DNA from: an uncultured Aliiroseovarius sp.
Lineage (GTDB): Bacteria; Pseudomonadota; Alphaproteobacteria; Rhodobacterales; Rhodobacteraceae
DNA: 64,000 nt
Reading direction: 5' to 3'
Assembly (NCBI RefSeq): GCF_947492455.1
Contig: NZ_CANLNB010000004.1
Location: 186,001-250,000, forward strand
Shown here: positions 45,447 through 53,286 of the stretch, in pieces
Numbering within the stretch: the stretch's first letter is position 1
How the letters are laid out: each line of letters opens with the position of its first letter
Translations under genes and position numbers: made by a program
The notes under the pieces: model-generated
The model's database searches: none
Seen by the model: only the letters and a program-made list of their open reading frames with translations
What the model was told of the DNA's origin: nothing

Positions 45447-46219
45447 CACCAGCCTCCGAACGGGTTGAGCAACAGCGCCTCGAATGCGCGTTGCCAGATG
45501 GGGAGCAACACGGGCGCTGTCAGGGCCAGCAAGATCAAGCCGCCCGCGGTAATAGCTGGCGCACCGACAAAGGCGACCATCAATTGCGGCATGGCGCGGT
45601 TGATGACGCCAAGGGCCACGTTATAGAGCAGCGAAACGATCACGAAGGGTGCCGCCAGCGCAAAGGCAAAGCCGAAGCTTCGTGCGACGTGCATGATACC
45701 CCAATCGGAAAATCCCTGTGGGTCCGGCAGCCCGCCAACGGGAAAGACTTGATACGAAAGGATAAATCCCTCGACGATCCGCACATGCAGACCTAGCATC
45801 GCGGCCAAGGCCAGCCCCGAGATCGTCAGGACGTGTCCGATGGCAGGCTGCGGGTCCGAATTGTTGCCCCCCATCAGTTGCGCAAGCGATGTGGACTGCG
45901 CCGCGATGCTGCCCGCGATCTGCAAGGCCATGATCATCAGGCGCAGGACGATCCCGAATCCAAGCCCGACAATCGGTTCGCTCATCAAGTAGATCGGCGA
46001 GCTGAGCCCTTCGACCGAGGTGTTTATGGTGGGCGCGACAGCGGGGGCAACGATCACGGTAAAGGCAAGCCCCAGAAACAGCCGCACCCGTACGGGCACC
46101 ATGGTTTCGCCGAAAGCAGGCAGAAGTGCCATCGCTGCACCCACGCGCAGAAACACCACAAAGCCCAGCATGAAAAACGCCTGAGACTGTGCCATGATCT
46201 GGGCGAGCTGTTCGTTCAT
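45446..46219 (-). CDS. fliR: Flagellar export apparatus protein FliR
   Basis: Membrane subunit of the FliPQR export pore, 257 residues with about six helices. FVVFLRVGAAMALLPAFGE and VGLGFGIVLRLMIMALQIAGSIAAQ are the family's best blocks. Its start overlaps the flhA stop in ATGA and its stop touches flhB, so flhA-fliR-flhB are translationally coupled. fliQ is not in this run. Confidence 0.93.
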   Translation of the reverse strand: MNEQLAQIMAQSQAFFMLGFVVFLRVGAAMALLPAFGETMVPVRVRLFLGLAFTVIVAPAVAPTINTSVEGLSSPIYLMSEPIVGLGFGIVLRLMIMALQIAGSIAAQSTSLAQLMGGNNSDPQPAIGHVLTISGLALAAMLGLHVRIVEGFILSYQVFPVGGLPDPQGFSDWGIMHVARSFGFAFALAAPFVIVSLLYNVALGVINRAMPQLMVAFVGAPAITAGGLILLALTAPVLLPIWQRAFEALLLNPFGGW

Positions 46220-48294
46220 GCGGGCACCAAACCAACCAGCGACGGGCGGGCCTCGGTCCCGATTTCTTCGAATGAGAGGACGGGGTTTGCAATGCCCTTG
46301 GCGGACAGGACCGTCCGCAAGAACCGGCGTCTGCGGGATGAGGTGACGACCGCGGGATAGATCCCGGTTTCGCCCGCCCGTGCGATCTTGTCTGCCACGG
46401 CGTTGGCCAAGCGATTGAACTCTTCCGGTGGGAGGGCGACTTCGCCTCGGTCTGGATCGAGTTGATGGGACTGAAAACAGGCCTCCCATTCAGGGGCCAA
46501 CTGCACCAGCGGGATGGTGCCATCCTCGCGTTTCAACTCGGCCAGCAGTTGGAAGTTCAGTCTTTGACGCACATGATCGCAGATGGCCTCGGGGGTTCCG
46601 AAGACGGGGCGTGCTTCTGCCACGCTTTCCAAGATGACGGGTAGGTTGCGGATGGAGACACGCTCTTCCAGCAGCAGGCGCAATACTGAATGCAGCAGAT
46701 CAAGCGGGACCTTATCTGGAACCAGCTCGTCCAGCAGCCGGCGATTGGCCTCAGCCCGCGCAGGATCCGAGAGGTTCACAAATTCGTCCAGCAACCGGCG
46801 CAGTGCCTTCAGGCCCAGCAGGCGCGGGAAGTTCTGCTTCATGACTTCCAGCAGGTGGGTGGCCAAAACTTCGGTGGGTGAAACCACGGCGCACCCAGCC
46901 AGTGCCGCCTGTTCTTGGTCGCCATCCGCAATCCAACGCGCGGGGGCTTGATAGACGGGCTCCAACACATCTTCCCCTTCGGGCAGAAGGGCGTCGTCCC
47001 CGCTGAGGATGATCAGCGCCTTGTCAGGCATCAGACGATTGCGGGCTTGCTCAACCCCTTGAATTTTAATCGTATAGGTGCCCGCTGGAAGCGACCCGTT
47101 ATCAGTCAGTCGAATCTCAGGCAGGATCAGACCAAAGGCACTGGCCGTGTGATTGCGAATGCTGGAAATGCGGGCGTCCAATCCCGTGGCCGGATCCAAA
47201 ACCATTGCGACAAGGTCGGGTGCAAACTCCACATGGATATCGTCCAAATCGAGGATGTCGCCGATGCTTTCATTAGGCGTTTCAGGAATGTCTTCTTGCA
47301 GTTCGTGGGCGTTTGACGCGTTTGCAGCTTCTTGTTGCTTCGCGGCCCACCAAGATGCGGTTCCCAAGGCGATCGCCCCCAAGATGAACGGCACAAAGGG
47401 AAGACCGGGGACCAACCCGAAGAGCCCCATCAGGAACGCCACTGTGGCAAGGGCCGAGGGGTGCTTTCCAAATTGCGAGAAGAGAGCAAGATCTGTGGAC
47501 CCCGAGGTTCCCCCGCGTGCTAGCAATAGTGCCGAAGCGATCGAAATAATCACGGCTGGAATTTGTGTGACCAGCCCGTCACCGACTGTCAGAATGGCGT
47601 AGGTCTGGAAGGCCGCAGACAAGTCCATGCCATGGATCACAACTCCTATGATCAATCCCATGACGAGGTTCAGAAAGGTGATCAGAAGCCCAGCGACGGC
47701 GTCCCCTTTTACGAATTTCGACGCGCCATCAAGGGACCCGAAGAATGTTGTTTCGGCCTGCTCGCGCTCGCGCCGCGCCTTCGCTTCGGCGTGGTCGATA
47801 GCACCCGCGGACATGTCGCTGTCGATAGCGAGCTGTTTTCCGGGCATGCCGTCCAACGCAAAGCGAGCACCGACTTCGGCCATGCGGGTTGCGCCTTTGG
47901 TAATGACGATAAAGTTGACGATCAGCAGCACACAGAAGACGACCAATCCCAGCAGAATGCTGCCACCCATGACGAAACTGGCAAACCCTTCGATGACGCT
48001 GCCCGCAGCTGAGGTGCCGGTGTGCCCATTCCCGATAATGAGCTTGGTGGATGAGACGTTCAAAGACAGCCTAAGCATCAATGACGCAAGCAGTACCGTG
48101 GGGAAGGCCGAGAAATCCAGCGGACGTTCGATAAACAGCGTGACTGTGAACATCAAAATGGCCAGAGCAAAGGACGCAGCGAGGCCCAGATCCAGCACCC
48201 AAGCTGGCATTGGCAGGATCATCATCACGATGATCGCCATCAAGGCGAGCGCAAGCAGAATGGTGGGACGGAAGACGCCTTGGAGGTTTTTCAT
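46216..48294 (-). CDS. flhA: Flagellar export apparatus protein FlhA
   Basis: Core export-gate protein of 692 residues, using the ATG that gives the normal N-terminus (MKNLQGVFRP); an in-frame ATG 102 bases upstream lacks a ribosome site. Eight helices in the first half, then the cytosolic ring domain. The FHIPEP signature is complete (RMAEVGARFALDGMPGKQ, then LAIDSD). The gap of 192 bases to the gene upstream could hold its own promoter, but I recognise no sigma-54, sigma-28 or CtrA site in it. Confidence 0.95.
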   Translation of the reverse strand: MKNLQGVFRPTILLALALMAIIVMMILPMPAWVLDLGLAASFALAILMFTVTLFIERPLDFSAFPTVLLASLMLRLSLNVSSTKLIIGNGHTGTSAAGSVIEGFASFVMGGSILLGLVVFCVLLIVNFIVITKGATRMAEVGARFALDGMPGKQLAIDSDMSAGAIDHAEAKARREREQAETTFFGSLDGASKFVKGDAVAGLLITFLNLVMGLIIGVVIHGMDLSAAFQTYAILTVGDGLVTQIPAVIISIASALLLARGGTSGSTDLALFSQFGKHPSALATVAFLMGLFGLVPGLPFVPFILGAIALGTASWWAAKQQEAANASNAHELQEDIPETPNESIGDILDLDDIHVEFAPDLVAMVLDPATGLDARISSIRNHTASAFGLILPEIRLTDNGSLPAGTYTIKIQGVEQARNRLMPDKALIILSGDDALLPEGEDVLEPVYQAPARWIADGDQEQAALAGCAVVSPTEVLATHLLEVMKQNFPRLLGLKALRRLLDEFVNLSDPARAEANRRLLDELVPDKVPLDLLHSVLRLLLEERVSIRNLPVILESVAEARPVFGTPEAICDHVRQRLNFQLLAELKREDGTIPLVQLAPEWEACFQSHQLDPDRGEVALPPEEFNRLANAVADKIARAGETGIYPAVVTSSRRRRFLRTVLSAKGIANPVLSFEEIGTEARPSLVGLVPA

Positions 48295-48486
48295 CTTTGC
48301 CAACAACCCGCTGAGATGGATTGCTGCCGACAGATCAACTGCACCGACCTGTAGTGGTGTCTTTGTAGAGCACGAACTGGCAAATCTAGTTCGCATCGTT
48401 TGTCAGAGGTGCCAAGCATATACATCGTCGCGCAATTCTTGCTGCTAAGTTCCACGTCAGCTTAGTGAGGTACGCTTAACGATCGG

Positions 48487-50682
48487 TTACTTGCTGCCAT
48501 CGACGGGCGGGATGATCTCTAACAGCTCGCCCAATGCTGCGCGGATTTCATCACTGTCATCCAGAATGCCCTGATAGGTCCCCAAATCGGTCTCGATGCC
48601 GAGCGGCGGCATGAGGCGTTCTGATGCCAGAACTGTTTGAATCGATGAGGGGATCGGATGCTCTGCAGTGTTCAGGCCGTGTAAAATTTCGGATGAATGT
48701 CTTACGATGGGTTCTGAGTTTGTGTCGACGTCGAACATCGCGCTTTGCCTCAAGGCCGCTTCCTGCAGGGACAAAGCGGTGTCGCTGTCCAAACCCGCAA
48801 GATATCCGAATGCCACTTTCGGTTTATTTTGCAAAAGCGCCAGTTTCGCCAGAAACTCACGTGCGGATCTGCTGGGCGTATCGTTGCCTGACAAGACATG
48901 TCGTCTTGCCTGTTCGTGGAACCCCAACGCACTCAAACGCTCTGCCATTTTCAACCGCATGGCCGCCGAAGTGTTTCCCCAGTCGCCCCGAGCCAGACTG
49001 TATGTCAGAAACTCAGCATCTGATCCTAGCGTTACGAGATAGTGGCCAGCTTCCTCGAGCAGTTCGTCATGATTGGTCCCCGATGACAGTCCGTCCATCT
49101 CAGAGAAGGCTGATGCGAAACGCCCCATGTGCAAAAGTGCGCGTATTTGGAGCTGTCGGAGTGCAGCGCCGTCCGCACTTCCCTGATGTTCGAAAGCAAC
49201 TGAAGTAAGTAAAGTCAGTTCTTGATCCGAGATTCCCGTACCTTCCCGCAATTTGCTTTCAATTAGCGCCGAGATCGCGGGCTGTGTGTGCGTGAGAGCG
49301 GTTTGCACTGTGTCCGAGAGCTCTTGTTCGGCCTTTTCTGTGTGGCCGTTCTCGAGGTTGATGCGGGCGTCCAAGATGGCTGCCTCGCCCGACTTCGGAT
49401 GTCCAGACCGCGCTGCAATATTGCGGACTTCGATGGCCGCGTCGACGCGTCCTGAATTCAGGAGTTTTCTGGCAAGAATCGGAGCAAGGTGCGCGCGCAG
49501 ATGGGGTGGGAGCTCAGAAAAGCTTCGAAGAGCGGCATTTATGTTTAAGCGTTCCTGAAGGGATGGCTGCGCAAGCGCAGCCCAAAGGGCGCCGCGGGTA
49601 TTACACAGAAGTTGCGATGCGAAATCTGCGTGAGACTTGGCCTCTCCGTATTCGACAACTTCAGCCATCATGCGAAGGATGGCGCCATCTCCCAGGTTGT
49701 CGCCATAGTTTTCCAGCAGCTGCAGCGCTTCAAGCCCGAAGGTCATGTAGATTTGCTGGCGAATATGCGACACGAGCAGAACTGTGTTTGGGCGGTCAAA
49801 CTCGCCCAAGAAGTTGGAGGTCTCAACGACCGGTGCATTGGTGTGCGTCGTATAGGTACCCCACTGTGCGATGTCGAATTGTTCGTCAGGCAGGCAGGCG
49901 TGGCTTGTATCCGTCGAATGATCTGGGCCTGACTGTCCGGCACGTGCCTGCTTGACCGCAGTTTGCATGCGGACGTGTTGTTCGGGCGTGTGGTGCGGTG
50001 TCGGCTTCGGTTTTCCCTCTTCCGTGTCTGGGGGCGCCGTGATCTGTGGGATGTCTGGTGGAGTTATGTTGGCCTCAATCAGACCTTGAGACGCAGCGCG
50101 CGAAAGCTGCGTCAGGAGCGCCTGCCGGTCGACCTTTGGCGTTTCGTTTGTCGCGGTGGTTGCCTCAACGAGCGTATCGTCCGAAGGCTCTTCTCGCGTG
50201 TCGGTCAACTCGCTGGACTCCTCGGGCGGGTTGAACAATGGCAAGCTGGCGCGTTGCTGTTCGACGGGGATGGCTGATGCGTTGGAAACGAATTGGGGTT
50301 CAGGTTCTTGCCCGCTGTCTGGGTCAGGGCCATCGATAATGTCGATCACCAGCTCTCCGGTTGATAAGCGAAACTCTTTAAGGTGGCAGTCACACCCGAG
50401 CTGAATGGAAAGCTCACTGCCGTCAGTCGTGGAAAGATCTTGAATGCGTGTACGGTCGATCAAATCAAACGCACGCGACAGGTCAAGGCCCGCAACACCT
50501 GATGGCATTGCCAGCAGATACCCATCGTCAGTATTCGAGATGTCGAAGGTGTCTTGTTGGTCGAGATAAACCACCAAACGTGTGAACCCGTCATGTTCGC
50601 CAGAACGAACGACGATGTCCCGTGCCTGTGCTGGGAAAGCCATCAAGCAGATGGCCGCCAAATATGGAAGCCCTCTCCTCAT
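48487..50682 (-). CDS. Large periplasmic protein of unknown function, in the flagellar cluster
   Basis: Protein of 731 residues. A signal peptide of about 20 residues (ending PAQA) is followed by a small beta domain (residues 21-115; IVVRSGEHDGFTRLVVYLD and GELVIDIIDG), which recalls AMIN-type cell-wall binding folds; then a Pro/Glu/Thr-rich linker to about 270; then a long helical region to the end built of paired Ala/Leu-rich helices, like TPR or SEL1 repeats without clear consensus. The start overlaps the motA stop in ATGA, so it is made with the stator. Codon choice looks less GC-biased than in flhA. A stator or peptidoglycan-linked motor role is an inference. Confidence 0.7.
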   Translation of the reverse strand: MRRGLPYLAAICLMAFPAQARDIVVRSGEHDGFTRLVVYLDQQDTFDISNTDDGYLLAMPSGVAGLDLSRAFDLIDRTRIQDLSTTDGSELSIQLGCDCHLKEFRLSTGELVIDIIDGPDPDSGQEPEPQFVSNASAIPVEQQRASLPLFNPPEESSELTDTREEPSDDTLVEATTATNETPKVDRQALLTQLSRAASQGLIEANITPPDIPQITAPPDTEEGKPKPTPHHTPEQHVRMQTAVKQARAGQSGPDHSTDTSHACLPDEQFDIAQWGTYTTHTNAPVVETSNFLGEFDRPNTVLLVSHIRQQIYMTFGLEALQLLENYGDNLGDGAILRMMAEVVEYGEAKSHADFASQLLCNTRGALWAALAQPSLQERLNINAALRSFSELPPHLRAHLAPILARKLLNSGRVDAAIEVRNIAARSGHPKSGEAAILDARINLENGHTEKAEQELSDTVQTALTHTQPAISALIESKLREGTGISDQELTLLTSVAFEHQGSADGAALRQLQIRALLHMGRFASAFSEMDGLSSGTNHDELLEEAGHYLVTLGSDAEFLTYSLARGDWGNTSAAMRLKMAERLSALGFHEQARRHVLSGNDTPSRSAREFLAKLALLQNKPKVAFGYLAGLDSDTALSLQEAALRQSAMFDVDTNSEPIVRHSSEILHGLNTAEHPIPSSIQTVLASERLMPPLGIETDLGTYQGILDDSDEIRAALGELLEIIPPVDGSK

Positions 50683-51548
50683 GCTGCGGCTTTCTTGATT
50701 TCTTTCAAGGCTTCTTCAAGATCGGTGAAACTGGGGCGATGAGAGCCAGGCGTGTTCTGGCGCCCGACTTCGATGCAAATATTGACCGAATGGTTGTAGA
50801 GGTTGGCAACCAGCACTTCGCGAATGAGCTGGTAGAAATGCGCCTCTTCCTCGGTCACAGATTTCACTTTGGCCGAAAATGGTCCGACCAAGCCATAGGC
50901 CAGAAACACCCCCAAAAACGTTCCGACAAGCGCGCCGCCAATCATCTTACCCAAGATCTCGGGCGGTTGGTCGATGGATCCCATGGTTTTGATCACGCCA
51001 AGAACAGCAGCAACAATGCCCAGTGCGGGAAGGCCGTCGGCCATGGATTGCAGGGCGTGACTGGAGTGCAGGGCGTGATGCAGATTAGCTTCCATCCGCT
51101 TTTCCAGAACCTCTTCCACCTGATGAGGATCATCGTAGTTCATGGACGCTGATCGCAGCGTATCACAGATCAGTTCGATCGCTTCCTTGTCGGCAAGGAT
51201 ATTGGGGTAGCGCTGGAAGATCGGGCTGTCGTCCGGGGCTTCAATATGTTCTTCCAAGGCAACTGCATTCTGTCGCGCCTGGCGGATCAGTTCGAACAGT
51301 AAACACAGCAGATCACGGTAGTCCTCCGGCTTCCATTTCGGCCCCTTGAAGACCTTCTTCACGTCTTTGATCGTGTGTTTGATCGACGCCATGTCATTCG
51401 AGATAACAAACGCTCCTGCGGCAGCCCCCCCGATCATGGTAAATTCGAACGGAAGTGATTTCAGGATGATCCCCATCTTGCCACCCGCGGCAAGATAACC
51501 ACCGAAAACCATGACGAAGATCAGGGCAATACCAACGAAACCAATCAT
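50679..51548 (-). CDS. motA: Flagellar motor stator protein MotA
   Basis: Proton-channel subunit of the flagellar motor, 289 residues. Four helices; the long cytosolic loop after the second contains the charged region EKRMEANLHHALHSSHAL, and the third helix has the conserved Pro (MADGLPALGIVAAVLGVIKTM with MGSIDQPPEILGKMIGGAL). A motB gene is not adjacent; instead an unknown periplasmic protein follows with a 4-base overlap. AAAGG precedes the start, and a candidate CtrA site lies 53-67 bases upstream. Confidence 0.94.
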   Translation of the reverse strand: MIGFVGIALIFVMVFGGYLAAGGKMGIILKSLPFEFTMIGGAAAGAFVISNDMASIKHTIKDVKKVFKGPKWKPEDYRDLLCLLFELIRQARQNAVALEEHIEAPDDSPIFQRYPNILADKEAIELICDTLRSASMNYDDPHQVEEVLEKRMEANLHHALHSSHALQSMADGLPALGIVAAVLGVIKTMGSIDQPPEILGKMIGGALVGTFLGVFLAYGLVGPFSAKVKSVTEEEAHFYQLIREVLVANLYNHSVNICIEVGRQNTPGSHRPSFTDLEEALKEIKKAAA

Positions 51549-51600
51549 GACGCACCTTTGCTAACTCAAGCCTGAACATCCCAGTCATCGCACGGACGGG

Positions 51601-51615
51601 TTAATTTCTGATTAT
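51601..51615. promoter_or_regulatory. Candidate CtrA box ahead of motA
   Basis: TTAA-TTTCTGA-TTAT, one mismatch from the TTAA-N7-TTAA consensus of the cell-cycle/motility regulator CtrA, in the 71-base gap between the MotE-like gene and motA. It starts 53 bases upstream of the motA ATG. Confidence 0.4.
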
Positions 51616-51619
51616 TGGC

Positions 51620-52225
51620 TCACTGGGTCGGGGCAGCGGCATTTCGTCCGGCTAGAACAACGCTGATGGCATAGGAAATCTGGGGGTCCAGACCGGCCAT
51701 GATCTGTGCTGCATTCGCCGGTTTCATCTGGGCGATAAAGCCAGCGGCGAATTCGGGATCCATGGCTTCGAACAAAGGGATCGCCTGCTTGGGCTTCATG
51801 TTTTCATAGAGCGTCGTGAGCCGCGATAGGTCGTCAGCTGCGGCGGTCTTGGCCATGGCCATGGTTGCGGCAAGCGTTTCTTCGGCTTTGGTCAATTCCT
51901 GCAGTTTCGACGACACGCGCTCTTCCGCGAGGTTCAGTGCCTCAAGCCGTTGCGCCAGCCTGGTTTCGCGCTCCTCTAACAGGGCCTCGCGGTCTTGCAG
52001 CGCGGCCAGGACGATCGCCACATCCTGCGGCTTCGGGGTCGGGATCTCATCTCTTTGATCCGCCGACGTGCCCGACAGAAGTTCCGATAGGTCTTCGGCG
52101 AAAGCTGCCGTTGCAGGGCCAAGCCGCAAGATGCCCGATGTTGCCAAGGCAGCGGCAATGAGAACAAGGATCCCACGTGTGCGCAGACGCGCGCGCGGTT
52201 TGGTTTTCGTGGTTGAAGAACTCAT
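51620..52225 (-). CDS. MotE-like flagellar protein (MgtE_N-type C-terminus)
   Basis: Protein of 201 residues: a short basic cytosolic tail, one anchor/signal helix (ILVLIAAALATSGILRLG), a coiled coil (about 85-130; EALLEERETRLAQRLEAL) and a C-terminal MgtE_N-type helical motif (LTTLYENMKPKQAIPLFEAMDPEFAAGFIAQM). This layout is that of MotE, a periplasmic chaperone for a motor protein in rhizobia, and of related flagellar proteins. Its start overlaps the stop of the gene before it by four bases. Confidence 0.72.
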   Translation of the reverse strand: MSSSTTKTKPRARLRTRGILVLIAAALATSGILRLGPATAAFAEDLSELLSGTSADQRDEIPTPKPQDVAIVLAALQDREALLEERETRLAQRLEALNLAEERVSSKLQELTKAEETLAATMAMAKTAAADDLSRLTTLYENMKPKQAIPLFEAMDPEFAAGFIAQMKPANAAQIMAGLDPQISYAISVVLAGRNAAAPTQ

Positions 52226-52647
52226 TCCGCAGCCTCCATAAAGCCATGACGCAGGAAGACCGGAATGTCGGGATTGGGCGCTGGATCGGCGGGTCGCGTT
52301 GAGGCAAAGCCAGCTTGCGGTTGCGTGTCTGAGGGCGGAGCGGCAGGTTGCTGGGCCGCCGGATCAGGCAGGTCATGCAAGCTGGCCATCATCAGTTCCA
52401 GTTTGCGCGCCGAGGCCTCGGCCCGTTCGGTCAACTCTGTTAGAACCGCCGCGCTTTCACCCGCAGCAGACTGTGCATGATCAAGCGTTTTCGTCATGTC
52501 GTCGACCTGCGCGCTTAGCACGGCGACGGCTCCGCCCATACCATCCCGCAGGTTGTTGAAACGCTTCAGTCGGCGCGACAGGATCAGGCAATACACAGCG
52601 GCGCCGAACGCCCCAAGCCCAAGGATGATGTCTGCGATCAAGTCCAT
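52222..52647 (-). CDS. One-TM flagellar-cluster protein (DUF6468-like)
   Basis: Protein of 141 residues: an N-terminal helix (IILGLGAFGAAVYCLILSRRL), then a coiled coil (MGGAVAVLSAQVDDMTKTLDH) to about residue 90 and a Pro-rich tail. It resembles a small family (probably DUF6468) found between fliL and a MotE-like gene in alphaproteobacterial flagellar runs. It sits 11 bases after fliL and overlaps the next gene by four. Exact function unknown. AAGGA precedes the ATG. Confidence 0.6.
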   Translation of the reverse strand: MDLIADIILGLGAFGAAVYCLILSRRLKRFNNLRDGMGGAVAVLSAQVDDMTKTLDHAQSAAGESAAVLTELTERAEASARKLELMMASLHDLPDPAAQQPAAPPSDTQPQAGFASTRPADPAPNPDIPVFLRHGFMEAAE

Positions 52648-52658
52648 GTCCTTGCTCC

Positions 52659-53159
52659 CTAGTTTAGGACGAATTCGAGGATCAAAAGGTTGCGCACGCG
52701 CCCCTCGCCGGTAACCAGTTGGATCCGGCGCAGCATCTGGGCGCGTAACTTCACCAGTGAATGCGGGTCTTCCAGCATCGCCGTATCCACCGCGCGCAGG
52801 TAGGCATTCAACACGTCGACCACGCGGGGTTTCAGCGTGATCACATCCTCTTCATAGGCGGGCTCAACCTCGAGCGATGCGCGGAAGCGCAGGTGGCGAT
52901 TGCGTGCGTTCGAGCCAAGCGAGATGACAAGTGGGTCCAGCTCTACAAAGCTGACCGCGGGAAGCTCCACCGCTTCCACAACGGGCTCTTCTTCGACCCC
53001 TGGTTCGGAATGTCCGCCAATCAGCCCGGCGTAGGTCGCATAGAAGCCACCGCCGCCTAACAAAAGCGCCCCAACCAGCCCGATCACCAGACCCTTCTTG
53101 GATTTCTTGGCCGGAGCCTCTTCTTCCGCGGCTTCTGCCGTGATGTCCGCGTTTGACAT
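52659..53159 (-). CDS. fliL: Flagellar basal body protein FliL
   Basis: Single-helix membrane protein that stabilises stators around the MS ring. 166 residues: an acidic cytosolic start, a Lys-rich patch, the helix (GLVIGLVGALLLGGGGFYATYAG), and a periplasmic domain with LDPLVISLGSNARNRHLRFRAS and the family-typical ending NLLILEFVLN. GAGG precedes the start. First gene of the minus-strand flagellar run, divergent from fliF. Confidence 0.9.
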   Translation of the reverse strand: MSNADITAEAAEEEAPAKKSKKGLVIGLVGALLLGGGGFYATYAGLIGGHSEPGVEEEPVVEAVELPAVSFVELDPLVISLGSNARNRHLRFRASLEVEPAYEEDVITLKPRVVDVLNAYLRAVDTAMLEDPHSLVKLRAQMLRRIQLVTGEGRVRNLLILEFVLN

Positions 53160-53206
53160 GTGATCCTCGAATCCAATTTCACTGCGCTGATTTAAACCGA
53201 CGGGCA

Positions 53207-53221
53207 CTAACCAATTATTAA
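53207..53221. promoter_or_regulatory. Candidate CtrA box between fliL and fliF
   Basis: CTAA-CCAATTA-TTAA, one mismatch from TTAA-N7-TTAA, in the 127-base divergent control region. It is 66 bases from the fliF start and 48 from the fliL start, so one site could serve both directions. Confidence 0.45.
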
Positions 53222-53286
53222 GGCCGATCAGGGAAAACGGATTGACATGACGGGGGTAGAAGCCCGCTCGGATAAGGAGTTACGTC

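Noticed and set aside
48295-48486. Sigma-54 or CtrA site upstream of flhA
   Set aside because: TTGGCAC and TTAAG fragments occur, but the spacing to the second element does not fit either consensus.
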